A DNA stretch of 64,000 nucleotides from Rhizobium sp. R635 (GCF_002211285.1 NZ_LOKX01000012.1:62001-126000), one strand, 5' to 3'. Numbered from the stretch's first letter, positions 36,507 to 45,963 are shown. Numbers and translations: made by a program. Notes: generated by a model from the letters alone, not told the origin.

Positions 36507-36528
36507 GGGCGTACCTCCTCCCGGCAGA

Positions 36529-37722
36529 TCAGTTGGCGGGGTATTGAATGTCCGCCGTATATGCACCCTTGATGCTCGGCTTGCCGTTCTCGATCTGCAG
36601 CAGGATCATCGGCAGGCGGGCCTGGTTATGGTCGTCGAAAGTGACTTCGCCGACGGGGCTTTTATACTTGATCTTGGAGAGTGCGTCGCGAACCTTCACC
36701 TTGTCGGCGCTGCCGGCCTGCTTGATTGCGGCTGCGAGGAGATTGACGGTATCCCAGTGAACGTAGGCGTGGTTGTTCGGCGCCTCGTTGTAGGTGGCCG
36801 TGAACTTCTCGACGAAGGCTTTGCTTTCCGGCGAATCAAACTGCGGAAGCCAGGCGGCTGCCTCGACGGCGCCCTCGAGCGCTGACGGGGCAGACTTGAT
36901 GGTCTTTTCGGTGTTGAACTCGCCATTGCCGATCAGCGTGACCTTACCGGCCAATCCGAGTTCGATCATCTGGCGGGCGATGATGGGTGTCGTATCGGCG
37001 AGACCGTACATGATGATGGCCTGGGCGCCGTTGTCGCGGATCTTTGCGAGCACGCTGCGGAAGTCGACTTCGCCTTCCTTGTAGTAGTCTTCGCTGAGGA
37101 TCTCTCCCTTGAAATCGGGCAGGTACTTCTTCGTGAATGTGATGGCCGAGCGGCCATAGTCGCTGTCGACGGAGAGCACGGCAAACTTGGTGAAGCCACG
37201 CTGCTCGGCGGCATATTTGGCGACGATCAGCGCCCGGTTCTCATCCGTCGGATAGTTGCGGTAGGTCCATTTGAAGCCGCCGACACCGGCCTGATAGGTG
37301 ATCTTCGGGTTCGACGACGCCGCATTCAGGAGAAGCACTTCAGCATCTTCCGCGACGGGTTGGATGGCGAGCGTCACCGAACTGGAAACGTCACCGATGA
37401 GGAAGTCGACCCCCTCCTGGTCGATCAGACGACGGGCGGCCGAAACGCCTTCGACCGGTGTGCCCTGGCTGTCGGCATTGAAGAGTTCGATTTTCATCCC
37501 ATCGACGCCGCCGGCATCGTTGATGTTCTTGACGGCGAGTTCGGCGCCATGCATCGAAAATGCGCCGTAGCGCGCATTCGGGCCGCTCATCGGCGCCACG
37601 AGTCCGAGCTTGATCGTGCCGTCCGCTGCCAGCGCGCCAGCCGGCAGGCCGGAAACGGAAACCGCCAGCGAAAGGGCTGCTGTAGAAAGGAAAAGTGCTC
37701 TGCGGCTTACGGTAAGTTTCAT
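36529..37722 (-). CDS. Periplasmic solute-binding protein of the HAAT family
   Basis: This 397-residue receptor has a signal peptide at residues 1-32 (an RRALFLSTAALS core, cleavage after ALA-AD) that includes an Arg-Arg pair. A type I periplasmic-binding fold follows: IKLGLVAPMSGPNARYG at about 36-52 and VDFLIGDVSSSVTLAIQPV at about 110-128. The sequence resembles amide/urea- and amino-acid-binding members, but ligand identity cannot be read. It is the first gene of the operon, behind the conserved 51-bp promoter element. Confidence 0.9.
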   Translation of the reverse strand: MKLTVSRRALFLSTAALSLAVSVSGLPAGALAADGTIKLGLVAPMSGPNARYGAFSMHGAELAVKNINDAGGVDGMKIELFNADSQGTPVEGVSAARRLIDQEGVDFLIGDVSSSVTLAIQPVAEDAEVLLLNAASSNPKITYQAGVGGFKWTYRNYPTDENRALIVAKYAAEQRGFTKFAVLSVDSDYGRSAITFTKKYLPDFKGEILSEDYYKEGEVDFRSVLAKIRDNGAQAIIMYGLADTTPIIARQMIELGLAGKVTLIGNGEFNTEKTIKSAPSALEGAVEAAAWLPQFDSPESKAFVEKFTATYNEAPNNHAYVHWDTVNLLAAAIKQAGSADKVKVRDALSKIKYKSPVGEVTFDDHNQARLPMILLQIENGKPSIKGAYTADIQYPAN

Positions 37723-37851
37723 GTTCCCACTCCATGTTCTCGGGTGCAAACGCTTGGGCGTATGGCCCAGCGTACTCCTGACCGCTTTGCGCGGTTCTTA
37801 TGGCGTCAGCCCAGCGCTGACACCGTCACAGTAGGTTCAGGAAAGCGTCGC

Positions 37852-37902
37852 TGGCCAACACAACTCCATTCTGCCGCTATAGCGTTTATTTATAGCGAAC
37901 CG
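37852..37902 (-). promoter_or_regulatory. Conserved 51-bp LysR-type promoter element, copy 2 (transporter operon)
   Basis: This sequence 130-180 bases before the binding-protein gene matches the element before hyuA. Its inverted repeat is CCGCTATA-N9-TATAGCGA at 37874-37898, and the downstream flank GGAGTTGTGTTGGCCA is again conserved. Presence in the same orientation before two operons and nowhere else seen in the window points to shared regulation. Confidence 0.65.
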
Positions 37903-38169
37903 ATCTATTCGGCATTGCCGATTGACCCGTCGATGTTTCACACAGCTGGGTGCGCCCCCAAGAAACTGCAGTGCAGCAAAAGTCGGCTGCGCCGCACGAT
38001 AAACATTCGCGCAGGTGCCTCGGATAACTCAGGCTCGACGAACGGCCCAAAAGCCAATAAATACGATTTGACGGTCGACCGTGCTGCAACTGGTACGCAG
38101 CTCTCGAAACGTGAGACGCCGTCATTCGACGCCTGGCTTGCAGTTGATGGGAATCGAACCTGCGACCGC
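37903..38169. other. Gap between transporter operon and etfA, no gene
   Basis: The 267 bases upstream of the transporter promoter and downstream of etfA hold no recognisable gene. They contain copy B of the 22-bp direct repeat (38139-38160). I see no clear terminator for the etf operon. Confidence 0.4.
38139..38160. repeat. 22-bp direct repeat, copy B (tRNA-3'-end-like)
   Basis: TGCAGTTGATGGGAATCGAACC differs from copy A at 24309-24330 in two bases and lies in the same orientation. The complement reads like the T-arm and 3' part of a tRNA (GGTCGCAGGTTCGATTCCC), but the T-stem pairs poorly and no full tRNA exists. The two copies bracket the hydantoinase regulon. Confidence 0.5.
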
Positions 38170-39099
38170 TTAAATCGCCTTTTGCAATTCCGGCAGTGCG
38201 TCGAAGAGATCGGCGACGAGGCCATAGTCGGCGACCTGGAAGATCGGCGCCTCCTCATCCTTGTTGATGGCGACGATCACCTTACTGTCCTTCATGCCGG
38301 CCAGATGCTGGATCGCCCCGGAAATGCCGGCGGCGATATAGAGATCGGGCGCGACCACCTTGCCGGTCTGGCCGACCTGCCAGTCGTTCGGCGCATAGCC
38401 GGCATCGACGGCGGCACGGCTTGCACCGACCGCGGCGCCGAGCTTGTCGGCAACCGGCAGGATGACTTCCTTGAACTTCTCGGCAGAACCGAGCGCCCGG
38501 CCGCCCGAGATGATGATCTTCGCCGAGGTCAGTTCCGGACGTTCCGAGGCCGACAGCGCATCGGAGACGAAACGCGACAGGCCGGGATCGGAGACAGCCG
38601 GGATTGCTTCGACGGAGGCAGATCCGCCTTCACCAGCGGAGGCGAAGGAAGCGGTGCGCACGGTGATGACCTTCTTGGCATCGCTTGCCTGTACCGTCTG
38701 GATGGCATTGCCGGCATAGATCGGACGCTTGAAGGTATCGGATGAAACGACCTCGATGATCTCCGAGACCTGGGCGACGTCGAGAAGAGCGGCCACACGC
38801 GGCAGCACCGTCTTGCCGACCGAAGTCGCGGCCGAGAGGATCGTGTCGTAGGAACCGGCCAGCGAAACGATCAGGTCGGAAAGCGGTTCGGCCAGATTGT
38901 TGGCGAGCTCGTCGCTTTCGGCGAGCAGCACCTTGGAGACGCCGGAAAGTTTGGCCGCCGCATCGGCCGCAGCCCTGGCGCCCTTGCCGGCAACGAGAAT
39001 GTGGATATCGCCGCCGATCTGGCTTGCCGCCGTCAGCGCCTTGGCGGTCTGGTCGGAAAGGCTGGCATTGTCATGATCGGCCAGAAGAAGAATGGTCAT
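38170..39099 (-). CDS. etfA: Electron transfer flavoprotein alpha subunit
   Basis: This 309-residue FAD-binding subunit of the soluble electron carrier between acyl-CoA dehydrogenases and ETF-ubiquinone oxidoreductase has the C-terminal FAD motif [19 protein letters not shown] (about 250-268) and SGRALGS-like ISGGRALGS (about 201-209). It starts at ATG 39099, 20 bases after etfB, and ends the glutarate-type operon. Confidence 0.96.
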   Translation of the reverse strand: MTILLLADHDNASLSDQTAKALTAASQIGGDIHILVAGKGARAAADAAAKLSGVSKVLLAESDELANNLAEPLSDLIVSLAGSYDTILSAATSVGKTVLPRVAALLDVAQVSEIIEVVSSDTFKRPIYAGNAIQTVQASDAKKVITVRTASFASAGEGGSASVEAIPAVSDPGLSRFVSDALSASERPELTSAKIIISGGRALGSAEKFKEVILPVADKLGAAVGASRAAVDAGYAPNDWQVGQTGKVVAPDLYIAAGISGAIQHLAGMKDSKVIVAINKDEEAPIFQVADYGLVADLFDALPELQKAI

Positions 39100-39119
39100 G
39101 GTGATATTCCTTTCGAACC

Positions 39120-39881
39120 TTAGAGCACGCCGGCTTCGTTCTTGAGCTTGTCGACCAGTTCGGCGACCGACTTGACCTTGACGCCGGCCTTGCGGCCAGA
39201 CGGCTCCTCGGTCTTCAGCACCTTCAGCCGCGGTGTCGTATCGACGCCGAAATCGGCAGGAGCCTTCTTGTCGAGCGGCTTCTTCTTCGCCTTCATGATG
39301 TTCGGCAGCGAGGCATAGCGCGGTTCGTTCAGACGCAGATCGGTGGTGACGACCGCCGGCAGCTTGATCTCGATCGTCTGCAGGCCGCCGTCGACTTCGC
39401 GGGTGACAGTTGCTTTGCCCCCAGGGACGGCAGCTTCGATCTCGATCTTCGAGGCGAAGGTCGCCTGGGCCGAACCCAAGAGCGCCGCCAGCATCTGGCC
39501 GGTCTGGTTCGAATCGTCGTCGATCGCCTGCTTGCCTGTGATGATCAAGCCCGGCTGTTCGGCATCGGCGACCGCCTTCAGGATCTTGGCCACAGTGAGC
39601 GGCTCGACCTGATCCTCGGTCTCGACCAGGATCGCCCGGTCGGCGCCCATGGCAAGTGCCGTCCGCAGCGTCTCCTCGGCCTTGGCAGGACCGATCGACA
39701 CCACCACCACTTCCTCCGCCTTGCCGGCCTCCTTCAGCCGCAGCGCCTCTTCCACCGAGATCTCGTCGAACGGGTTCATCGACATCTTCACATTGGCAAG
39801 CTCGACACCCGTGCCATCCGGCTTCACCCGGATCTTCACGTTGTAATCGACAACCCGTTTGACGGGCACGAGAATTTTCAT
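39120..39881 (-). CDS. etfB: Electron transfer flavoprotein beta subunit
   Basis: This 253-residue AMP-binding subunit of ETF opens with [19 protein letters not shown] and has [16 protein letters not shown] (about 37-52), GADRAILVE and the beta-signature [18 protein letters not shown] near 120-137. It docks on the acyl-CoA dehydrogenase and forms the heterodimer with EtfA. It lies 39 bases after the CoA-transferase gene. Confidence 0.96.
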   Translation of the reverse strand: MKILVPVKRVVDYNVKIRVKPDGTGVELANVKMSMNPFDEISVEEALRLKEAGKAEEVVVVSIGPAKAEETLRTALAMGADRAILVETEDQVEPLTVAKILKAVADAEQPGLIITGKQAIDDDSNQTGQMLAALLGSAQATFASKIEIEAAVPGGKATVTREVDGGLQTIEIKLPAVVTTDLRLNEPRYASLPNIMKAKKKPLDKKAPADFGVDTTPRLKVLKTEEPSGRKAGVKVKSVAELVDKLKNEAGVL

Positions 39882-39920
39882 GGAGTGCGCGCTCCTTTAA
39901 ACCCAATTACGCCAAACAAA

Positions 39921-41066
39921 TCAGCCTCTTGAAGACCAGTCCGGCTGCACTTTGCCATTGTGCTCACCGAGCCTCGGCGACTTGTGATGCGAGGTCAGCA
40001 TCGTCCCCGAGAAAACGATTGGCGTCCGGATGCCTGGTATCCCTTCATTCTCCACCACCATCTTGCGATGCACCACTTGCGGATCCGCAAATACATCTTC
40101 CACGGTGTTGATCGGCCCGGCGGGAACGCCCACACGCGCAAGGTCGGCTAACAGATCCGTACGCTGGAAGAGCTTCGTCTGCGTTTCCATCACCGATGTC
40201 AGTTCCGCTCGATGACGTACTCTCTCCGCGTTGGTCTTGAAACGGTCGTCGGCTGCCACGGCGGAAAGCCGGAGAATATCGCATATCCGTGCGAACTGGC
40301 TGTCGTTCCCGCAGGCGATAATGATATTGCCGTCGGATACCGGGAATACCTGGTATGGCGCGATGTTGGGATGCGCATTGCCGAGCCGCGTCGGCGCCTT
40401 TCCCGAGGCGAGGAAATTCATCGCCTGGTTGGCCAGCACGCCCACCGTGCTGTCCAGGAGGGCCATATCGATATGCTGTCCCTCGCCCGTACTGTTGCGC
40501 AGAATCAAGGCGGCCTGGATAGCGATGACCGAATAGAGCCCGGTGAAGATATCGCCGAACGCGACGCCGATTTTCTGGGGTTCCCGATCAGGTTCGCCCG
40601 TCAAATCCATGATGCCGGCCATGCCCTGGACGATGAAATCATATCCTGCTCGCCCGGCGTATGGGCCGGTTTGACCAAAACCGGTAATCGAGCAGTAGAT
40701 CAGCTTCGGATTGATTGCCTTCAAACTCTCATAATCAAGGCCGAACTTCCTCAACCCGCCGACCTTGAAGTTCTCGATGACGACGTCGGCGTTCGCGATC
40801 AGTGCACGAAGCTTTTCGACGTCTTCCGCCGAGTTAAAATCCGCCGTGATGCTGAGTTTTCCGCGATTGCAGCTGTGGAAGTAGGCCGCAGCGATATCTT
40901 CGCCATCCCGAATGAAGGGAGGTCCCCACCGGCGCGTATCGTCGCCCTCCGGGCTTTCCACCTTGATGACAGTCGCACCCAAGTCGGCAAGTGTCTGTCC
41001 GGCCCACGGACCAGCCAGGATACGCGCCAATTCCACGACCCTAACGCCTTCCAGCGGAAACTGCAT
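39921..41066 (-). CDS. Class III CoA transferase, probable succinyl-CoA:glutarate type
   Basis: This 381-residue CaiB/BaiF-family CoA transferase has catalytic Asp172 in AFGDIFTGLYS, preceded by SITGFGQTGPYAGRAGYD (about 126-143), and the N-terminal VRVVELARILAGPWAGQTLADLGA. It forms acyl-CoA by CoA exchange. Sitting in an operon with glutaryl-CoA dehydrogenase, the likely reaction is succinyl-CoA plus glutarate to glutaryl-CoA, as for GcdG/SUGCT proteins. Other dicarboxylates remain possible. Confidence 0.88.
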   Translation of the reverse strand: MQFPLEGVRVVELARILAGPWAGQTLADLGATVIKVESPEGDDTRRWGPPFIRDGEDIAAAYFHSCNRGKLSITADFNSAEDVEKLRALIANADVVIENFKVGGLRKFGLDYESLKAINPKLIYCSITGFGQTGPYAGRAGYDFIVQGMAGIMDLTGEPDREPQKIGVAFGDIFTGLYSVIAIQAALILRNSTGEGQHIDMALLDSTVGVLANQAMNFLASGKAPTRLGNAHPNIAPYQVFPVSDGNIIIACGNDSQFARICDILRLSAVAADDRFKTNAERVRHRAELTSVMETQTKLFQRTDLLADLARVGVPAGPINTVEDVFADPQVVHRKMVVENEGIPGIRTPIVFSGTMLTSHHKSPRLGEHNGKVQPDWSSRG

Positions 41067-41108
41067 CGATAACTCCTGACCATTCCCAAGTTGGCGGATA
41101 TTGTGGGA

Positions 41109-42773
41109 CTACATATTCGGATAGACCGGACCTTCACCACCCTGCGGCGGCACCCAGTTGATGTTCTGGTTGGGGTCCTTGATGTCGCAGGTCTTGCAGT
41201 GCACGCAGTTCTGGGCGTTGATGACGAAGGTCTCCTCACCATCCTTCTCCACCCATTCGTAGACGCCCGCCGGACAGTAACGCGTCGACGGACCGGCATA
41301 GATGTCGTGCTCCGATCGCTTCTGCAGCGCCATGTCCTTGACCTGCAGATGCACCGGCTGGTCTTCCTCGTGATTGGTGTTCGACAGGAACACCGAGGAC
41401 AGACGGTCGAAGGTCAAAACGCCGTCCGGCTTCGGATAGGCGATCGGCTTGTGGTTTGCGGCAGGCTCCAATGACTGCGCATCCGTCTTGCCATGACCAA
41501 GCGTGCCGAAGAAGGAGAAGCCGAACAGCGTGTTGGTCCACATGTCGAGACCGCCGAGCGCCACACCAACCGCCGTGCCGAACTTCGACCACAGCGGCTT
41601 GACGTTCCTCACCCGCTTCAGGTCCTTGCCGATGTCGCCCTTGCGCCATTCGTTCTCGATCTCGGCCACCTCGTCATGGCTGCGGCCCGATGCGATCGCC
41701 GCCGCAACCTTCTCCGCCGCCAGCATGCCCGACAGCACCGCATTGTGGCTGCCCTTGATGCGCGGCACATTGACGAGACCGGCCGAACAGCCGATCAGCG
41801 CTCCGCCGGGGAAGGTGAGCTTCGGCACCGACTGGTAGCCGCCCTCGGTGATCGCACGTGCCCCATAGGAGAGCCGCTTGCCGCCCTCGAAGGTGCCGCG
41901 GATCGCCGGATGGGTCTTGAAGCGCTGGAACTCCTCGAAGGGATAGAGATAGGGGTTCTTGTAGTTCAGGTGGACGACGAAGCCGACCGCCACCAGATTG
42001 TCTTCGAGATGATAGAGGAAGGAGCCGCCGCCGGTCTTCATGCCGAGCGGCCAGCCGAAGGAGTGCTGCACCAGGCCCGGCCTGTGGTTCTCCGGCTTGA
42101 CCTGCCAGAGTTCCTTGATGCCGATGCCGAACTTCTGCGGCTCGCGATCCTTCTGCAGATCGAACTTGGCGATCAGTTGCTTGGCGAGCGAACCGCGCAC
42201 GCCTTCGCCGATCAGCACATATTTGCCGAGCAGTTCCATGCCGCGGGTATAGTTCGGGCCGGGCTCGCCGTTCCTCTCGATGCCCATGTCGCCGGTGGCG
42301 ACACCGATCACCGCACCCTTATCATCGTAGAGCACTTCGGTTGCGGCAAAGCCCGGATAGATCTCGACGCCGAGTTCCTCCGCCTTGGTCGCCAGCCAGC
42401 GACAGACGTTTCCGAGCGAGACGATGTAGTTGCCGTGATTGTTCATCAAGGGCGGCATCAGCATGTTCGGCAGGCGGATCGAGCCGGCCGGGCCGAGCAC
42501 CAGGAAATGATCCGCCGTCACCTCGGTCTTGAAGGGATGATCGCCATCCTCGCGCCAGCCGGGCAGCAGCCGGTCGATGCCGATCGGATCGACGACCGCG
42601 CCCGACAGGATATGGGCGCCGACCTCGGCGCCTTTCTCCAGCACCACGACCGACAGTTCCGGATCGACCTGCTTCAGCCGGATCGCCGCCGCCAGACCGG
42701 CCGGACCGGCACCGACGATCACGACGTCGAATTCCATGCTTTCACGACTCTCGGCTGCGTGCTCTTCGGTCAT
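41109..42773 (-). CDS. Electron transfer flavoprotein-ubiquinone oxidoreductase
   Basis: This 554-residue membrane-associated ETF dehydrogenase passes electrons from ETF to ubiquinone. The N-terminal FAD loop is VVIVGAGPAGLAAAIRL (about 17-33). The C-terminal 4Fe-4S domain has YCPAGVYEW and QNCVHCKTCDIKDP, giving the four cluster cysteines near residues 495-535, and the usual ending GGEGPVYPNM. ATG 42773 matches the family; a long open frame upstream runs antisense over the neighbouring gene. Its presence between hydroxyacyl-CoA dehydrogenase and CoA-transferase genes makes the operon self-sufficient for electrons. Confidence 0.95.
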   Translation of the reverse strand: MTEEHAAESRESMEFDVVIVGAGPAGLAAAIRLKQVDPELSVVVLEKGAEVGAHILSGAVVDPIGIDRLLPGWREDGDHPFKTEVTADHFLVLGPAGSIRLPNMLMPPLMNNHGNYIVSLGNVCRWLATKAEELGVEIYPGFAATEVLYDDKGAVIGVATGDMGIERNGEPGPNYTRGMELLGKYVLIGEGVRGSLAKQLIAKFDLQKDREPQKFGIGIKELWQVKPENHRPGLVQHSFGWPLGMKTGGGSFLYHLEDNLVAVGFVVHLNYKNPYLYPFEEFQRFKTHPAIRGTFEGGKRLSYGARAITEGGYQSVPKLTFPGGALIGCSAGLVNVPRIKGSHNAVLSGMLAAEKVAAAIASGRSHDEVAEIENEWRKGDIGKDLKRVRNVKPLWSKFGTAVGVALGGLDMWTNTLFGFSFFGTLGHGKTDAQSLEPAANHKPIAYPKPDGVLTFDRLSSVFLSNTNHEEDQPVHLQVKDMALQKRSEHDIYAGPSTRYCPAGVYEWVEKDGEETFVINAQNCVHCKTCDIKDPNQNINWVPPQGGEGPVYPNM

Positions 42774-42813
42774 GATAAATGCCTGACAATCTCGATGTTG
42801 GAATGCGATGGGG

Positions 42814-43701
42814 TCAGCGGGTTGGCCGAGCCGGAACGTAGCTATAGTCGTAGAACCCGCGCTGCGCCTTGCGGCCGAGCCAGCCGGCTTCGACATATTT
42901 GACCAGCAGCGGACAGGGACGATATTTGCTGTCAGCCAACCCCTCATGAAGGACCTGCATGATGGAAAGGCATGTATCCAAACCGATAAAGTCAGCCAGT
43001 TCGAGCGGCCCCATTGGGTGATTGGCGCCGAGCTTCATGCCGGTATCGATGGCTTCGACGTTTCCGACCCCCTCATACAGGGTGTAGATTGCTTCGTTGA
43101 TCATGGGGATGAGGACACGGTTTACGATGAAAGCCGGAAAGTCCTCGGAGACGGTGACGGTCTTGCCGATGGATTCGGCAAAATCCTTGGCTCTGGCAAA
43201 TGTCCCCTGATCCGTTCCGATGCCGCGGACCAGCTCTACCAGCTTCATAACAGGAACGGGATTCATGAAGTGTATCCCTATAAAGTGATTGGGTCTGTCG
43301 GTTGACGCGGCAAGCCGCGTTATGGAGAGCGACGATGTGTTCGTCGCCAAGATCGCATCCGGCTTCAGGACAGTGCACACGTCCGTAAAAACTTTCCTCT
43401 TGATGTCTTCATTCTCGCTGACCGCTTCGATGATCAAATCAGCACTCGCCAGATCGGGAAGGGAGAACGCTCCCCTTATTCGGGAGATCGCCTGATCAGC
43501 CGCCTCAGCCGGCATTTTTCCGGTTGCCACCTGGCGTCCGAAATATCCGGAACTCGTTTCGATGCTTGCGCGAATTCGATCTTTATCGAGATCATAGACC
43601 AATGCCTCATACCCGTGTTTCGCGACGACTTCCGCGATCCCAGTCCCCATCTGGCCGGCGCCGATGATGGCGACGGTAGAAATCTTATTCGCTATAGGCA
43701 T
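42814..43701 (-). CDS. 3-hydroxyacyl-CoA (3-hydroxybutyryl-CoA) dehydrogenase
   Basis: This 295-residue NAD-dependent enzyme oxidises (S)-3-hydroxybutyryl-CoA to acetoacetyl-CoA. The NAD loop is GAGQMGTGIAE at 14-24, and catalytic His144 (GIHFMNPVPVMKLVE) pairs with Glu156. The C-terminal dimerisation domain carries PMGPLELADFIGLDT. In glutarate degradation it acts after glutaryl-CoA dehydrogenase has made crotonyl-CoA and a hydratase, not present in this window, has hydrated it. Its length matches the family. Confidence 0.94.
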   Translation of the reverse strand: MPIANKISTVAIIGAGQMGTGIAEVVAKHGYEALVYDLDKDRIRASIETSSGYFGRQVATGKMPAEAADQAISRIRGAFSLPDLASADLIIEAVSENEDIKRKVFTDVCTVLKPDAILATNTSSLSITRLAASTDRPNHFIGIHFMNPVPVMKLVELVRGIGTDQGTFARAKDFAESIGKTVTVSEDFPAFIVNRVLIPMINEAIYTLYEGVGNVEAIDTGMKLGANHPMGPLELADFIGLDTCLSIMQVLHEGLADSKYRPCPLLVKYVEAGWLGRKAQRGFYDYSYVPARPTR

Positions 43702-43755
43702 GCTGCCTCTCGTTGATCCGGAAGTTGAAGGACGGTGCCGATTGGCCGTGGGGAA

Positions 43756-44931
43756 TTAGAAGAACGCCTGGAGGCCCGTCTGGGCACGTCCAAGGATCAG
43801 GGCGTGGACGTCGTGGGTTCCCTCATATGTGTTGACCGTCTCGAGGTTCTGCGCGTGGCGCATGACATGGTATTCGATCTGAATGCCGTTGCCGCCGTGC
43901 ATATCCCGGGCTTGCCGTGCGATCTCAAGCGCCTTTCCGCAGTTGTTGCGCTTGACGATCGAGATCATTTCCGGGGCCATCTTGTGTTCGTCCATCAGGC
44001 GGCCAACGCGAAGCGAGCCCTGCAGCGCGAGCGTGATCTCGGTCATCATATCGGCAAGCTTCTTCTGATATAGTTGCATGCCCGCGAGCGGTTTGCCGAA
44101 CTGCTTGCGGTCAAGACCATATTGACGAGCGCGGAACCAGCAATCTTCGGCAGCTCCCATGACGCCCCAGGAGATGCCGTAACGGGCGCGGTTGAGGCAG
44201 CCGAACGGTCCCTTGAGACCGGAAACGCCGGGCAGAAGCGCATCCTCGCTGACTTCGACGCCGTCCATCACGATTTCACCCGTGATCGAGGCACGTAGCG
44301 AAAGCTTGCCGCCGATCTTCGGAGCCGAAAGGCCCTTCATGCCCTTTTCGAGAACGAAGCCGCGTATTTCGTTGTCGTGGGCCTCAGACTTTGCCCAGAC
44401 GACGAAGACATCGGCGATCGGGGAGTTCGAGATCCACATCTTCGAGCCGCGCAACCGGTAGCCGCCCTCGATTTTCTCGGCGCGGGTTTTCATACCGCCG
44501 GGATCGGAGCCTGCGTCGGGCTCGGTCAGGCCGAAACAGCCGATCAGCTCACCCGAAACGAGACCCGGCAGATATTTCTTCTTCTGCTCGTCAGAGCCGT
44601 AGGCGAAGATCGGGTAAATGACGAGCGAGGACTGCACGCTCATCATCGAGCGATATCCGGAGTCGATGCGCTCGACCTCGCGAGCAACCAGGCCATAGGC
44701 GACGTAGGATGCGTTCGCGGCGCCGTATTCTTCCGGCAGCGTCACACCGAGAAGACCCGTCTGCCCCATCAGCCTGAACAGTTCGGGGTCCGTCATTTCC
44801 TCGAGATAGGCGTCCGCAACGCGCGGCAAGAGTTCGGACTCTGCAAAAGCCGCAGCGGACTCGCGGATCATCCGTTCATCTTCGGTCAACTGGTCGTCGA
44901 GCAGAAAGGGATCATTCCAAGAAAAGGCCAA
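43756..44931 (-). CDS. gcdH: Glutaryl-CoA dehydrogenase
   Basis: This 391-residue FAD acyl-CoA dehydrogenase oxidises and decarboxylates glutaryl-CoA to crotonyl-CoA. The catalytic base Glu370 is in [19 protein letters not shown], and [21 protein letters not shown] and [16 protein letters not shown] are characteristic of GcdH. No ATG is available at the family start, so TTG 44931 is used, with GGGAGG nine bases upstream. It is the first gene of the operon, divergent from the LysR gene. Electrons go to the ETF encoded in the same operon. Confidence 0.94.
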   Translation of the reverse strand: MAFSWNDPFLLDDQLTEDERMIRESAAAFAESELLPRVADAYLEEMTDPELFRLMGQTGLLGVTLPEEYGAANASYVAYGLVAREVERIDSGYRSMMSVQSSLVIYPIFAYGSDEQKKKYLPGLVSGELIGCFGLTEPDAGSDPGGMKTRAEKIEGGYRLRGSKMWISNSPIADVFVVWAKSEAHDNEIRGFVLEKGMKGLSAPKIGGKLSLRASITGEIVMDGVEVSEDALLPGVSGLKGPFGCLNRARYGISWGVMGAAEDCWFRARQYGLDRKQFGKPLAGMQLYQKKLADMMTEITLALQGSLRVGRLMDEHKMAPEMISIVKRNNCGKALEIARQARDMHGGNGIQIEYHVMRHAQNLETVNTYEGTHDVHALILGRAQTGLQAFF

Positions 44932-45017
44932 GTTCGTCGTCCTCCCATTGAGGTTATCGGCAATTCGAAATTGACGGAATTAAAGCCGCTTTTTGACGGC
45001 TGACAAAGCGAGGTTTA

Positions 45018-45033
45018 CTCATCAGCCTATGAG
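45018..45033. promoter_or_regulatory. Inverted repeat CTCAT-N6-ATGAG, candidate LysR site
   Basis: A perfect 5-bp inverted repeat with six-base spacer lies 16 bases before the LysR gene and 85 bases before gcdH. TATAGT at 45035-45040 next to it could be the -10 box of the LysR gene. The position fits an autoregulatory and activating LysR site for the glutarate operon. Confidence 0.4.
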
Positions 45034-45048
45034 GTATAGTAATAGCTG

Positions 45049-45963
45049 ATGGCAAACCTATCGCGAAGACTCCTCCCCTCGACTTCAGCTCTCGCCGCCT
45101 TTGATTCCGTCGCACGGCTGCACACCTTTTCTGCGGCGGCAGACGAACTTTCCCTGACGCAGGGAGCCATCAGTCGTCAGATCGCCACACTGGAGGACCA
45201 GCTCGGCGTTTTGCTGTTCGAGCGGACCAGCCGCGGTGTCATTCTCACGGAGGCAGGCACCGACTATGCGCGGGCGATTGCCGGCGCCCTGGCGGAAATC
45301 CGTTCCGCTTCACTGCAGGCCATGACCAAACAGCATAGAGATCAGCTCAATCTTGCCATCTTGCCGACCTTCGGCACCCGCTGGCTGATGCCGCGCATTC
45401 CGCAGTTCGTGTCGAGACATCCGGAGATCACGTTGAACTTCGCGACGCGCATCGGCATATTCGATTTCGACCGCGACGACATCGATATGGCGATCCATGT
45501 CGGTCAGCCTGATTGGCCGGGCGCCGAAAGCACATTTCTCATGGAAGAGATGGTCGCACCGGTCGCATCGCCCTCTTTTCTCAGCACGCATCCGATCGTG
45601 ACGGCTGAAGATCTGCTTCGTCTTCCGCTGCTGCAGATGGCCTCTCGCCCCGGGGCCTGGAGCCATTTTTTCGAAAGCCTCCAGGTCGATGGCACCCCGT
45701 TGCAGGCGATGCGGTTCGAACAGTTCAGCAGCGTCGCCCAGGCCTGCATCGCCGGATTGGGGCTCGCACTGATGCCGCCGTTCCTGATCGACTCCGAGCT
45801 CGCGAACGGGCAACTCGTTCAAGCCTTCCCGCATCAGGTCAAAAGCCCCAGCGCCTATTATGCGGTGGCGCCTCTCAGCAGGAAGGATTTCCGCCCTGTC
45901 GTGGCGTTCCGCGCATGGCTGCTGGAACAGGTCGCGCTCTATAAGAAGGGCGTTGCCGGCTGA
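45049..45963 (+). CDS. LysR-family regulator (GcvA-like), probable glutarate-operon regulator
   Basis: This 304-residue regulator has an N-terminal helix-turn-helix (LHTFSAAADELSLTQGAISR, about residues 24-43), and the substrate domain resembles GcvA-type members (LAILPTFGTRWLMPRIPQF). It is transcribed divergently from gcdH with 117 bases between. This is the same arrangement as gcdR in other proteobacteria, so it probably activates the gcdH-etfA operon in response to glutarate or glutaryl-CoA. The ribosome binding site before ATG 45049 is weak. Confidence 0.9.
   Translation: MANLSRRLLPSTSALAAFDSVARLHTFSAAADELSLTQGAISRQIATLEDQLGVLLFERTSRGVILTEAGTDYARAIAGALAEIRSASLQAMTKQHRDQLNLAILPTFGTRWLMPRIPQFVSRHPEITLNFATRIGIFDFDRDDIDMAIHVGQPDWPGAESTFLMEEMVAPVASPSFLSTHPIVTAEDLLRLPLLQMASRPGAWSHFFESLQVDGTPLQAMRFEQFSSVAQACIAGLGLALMPPFLIDSELANGQLVQAFPHQVKSPSAYYAVAPLSRKDFRPVVAFRAWLLEQVALYKKGVAG

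Noticed and set aside
38139..38175. A tRNA gene on the minus strand next to etfA
   Set aside because: A T-arm-like GGTTCGATTCC is present, but the T-stem has only about three pairs. No D-arm, anticodon arm or acceptor stem can be built, and the upstream half would lie inside etfA.
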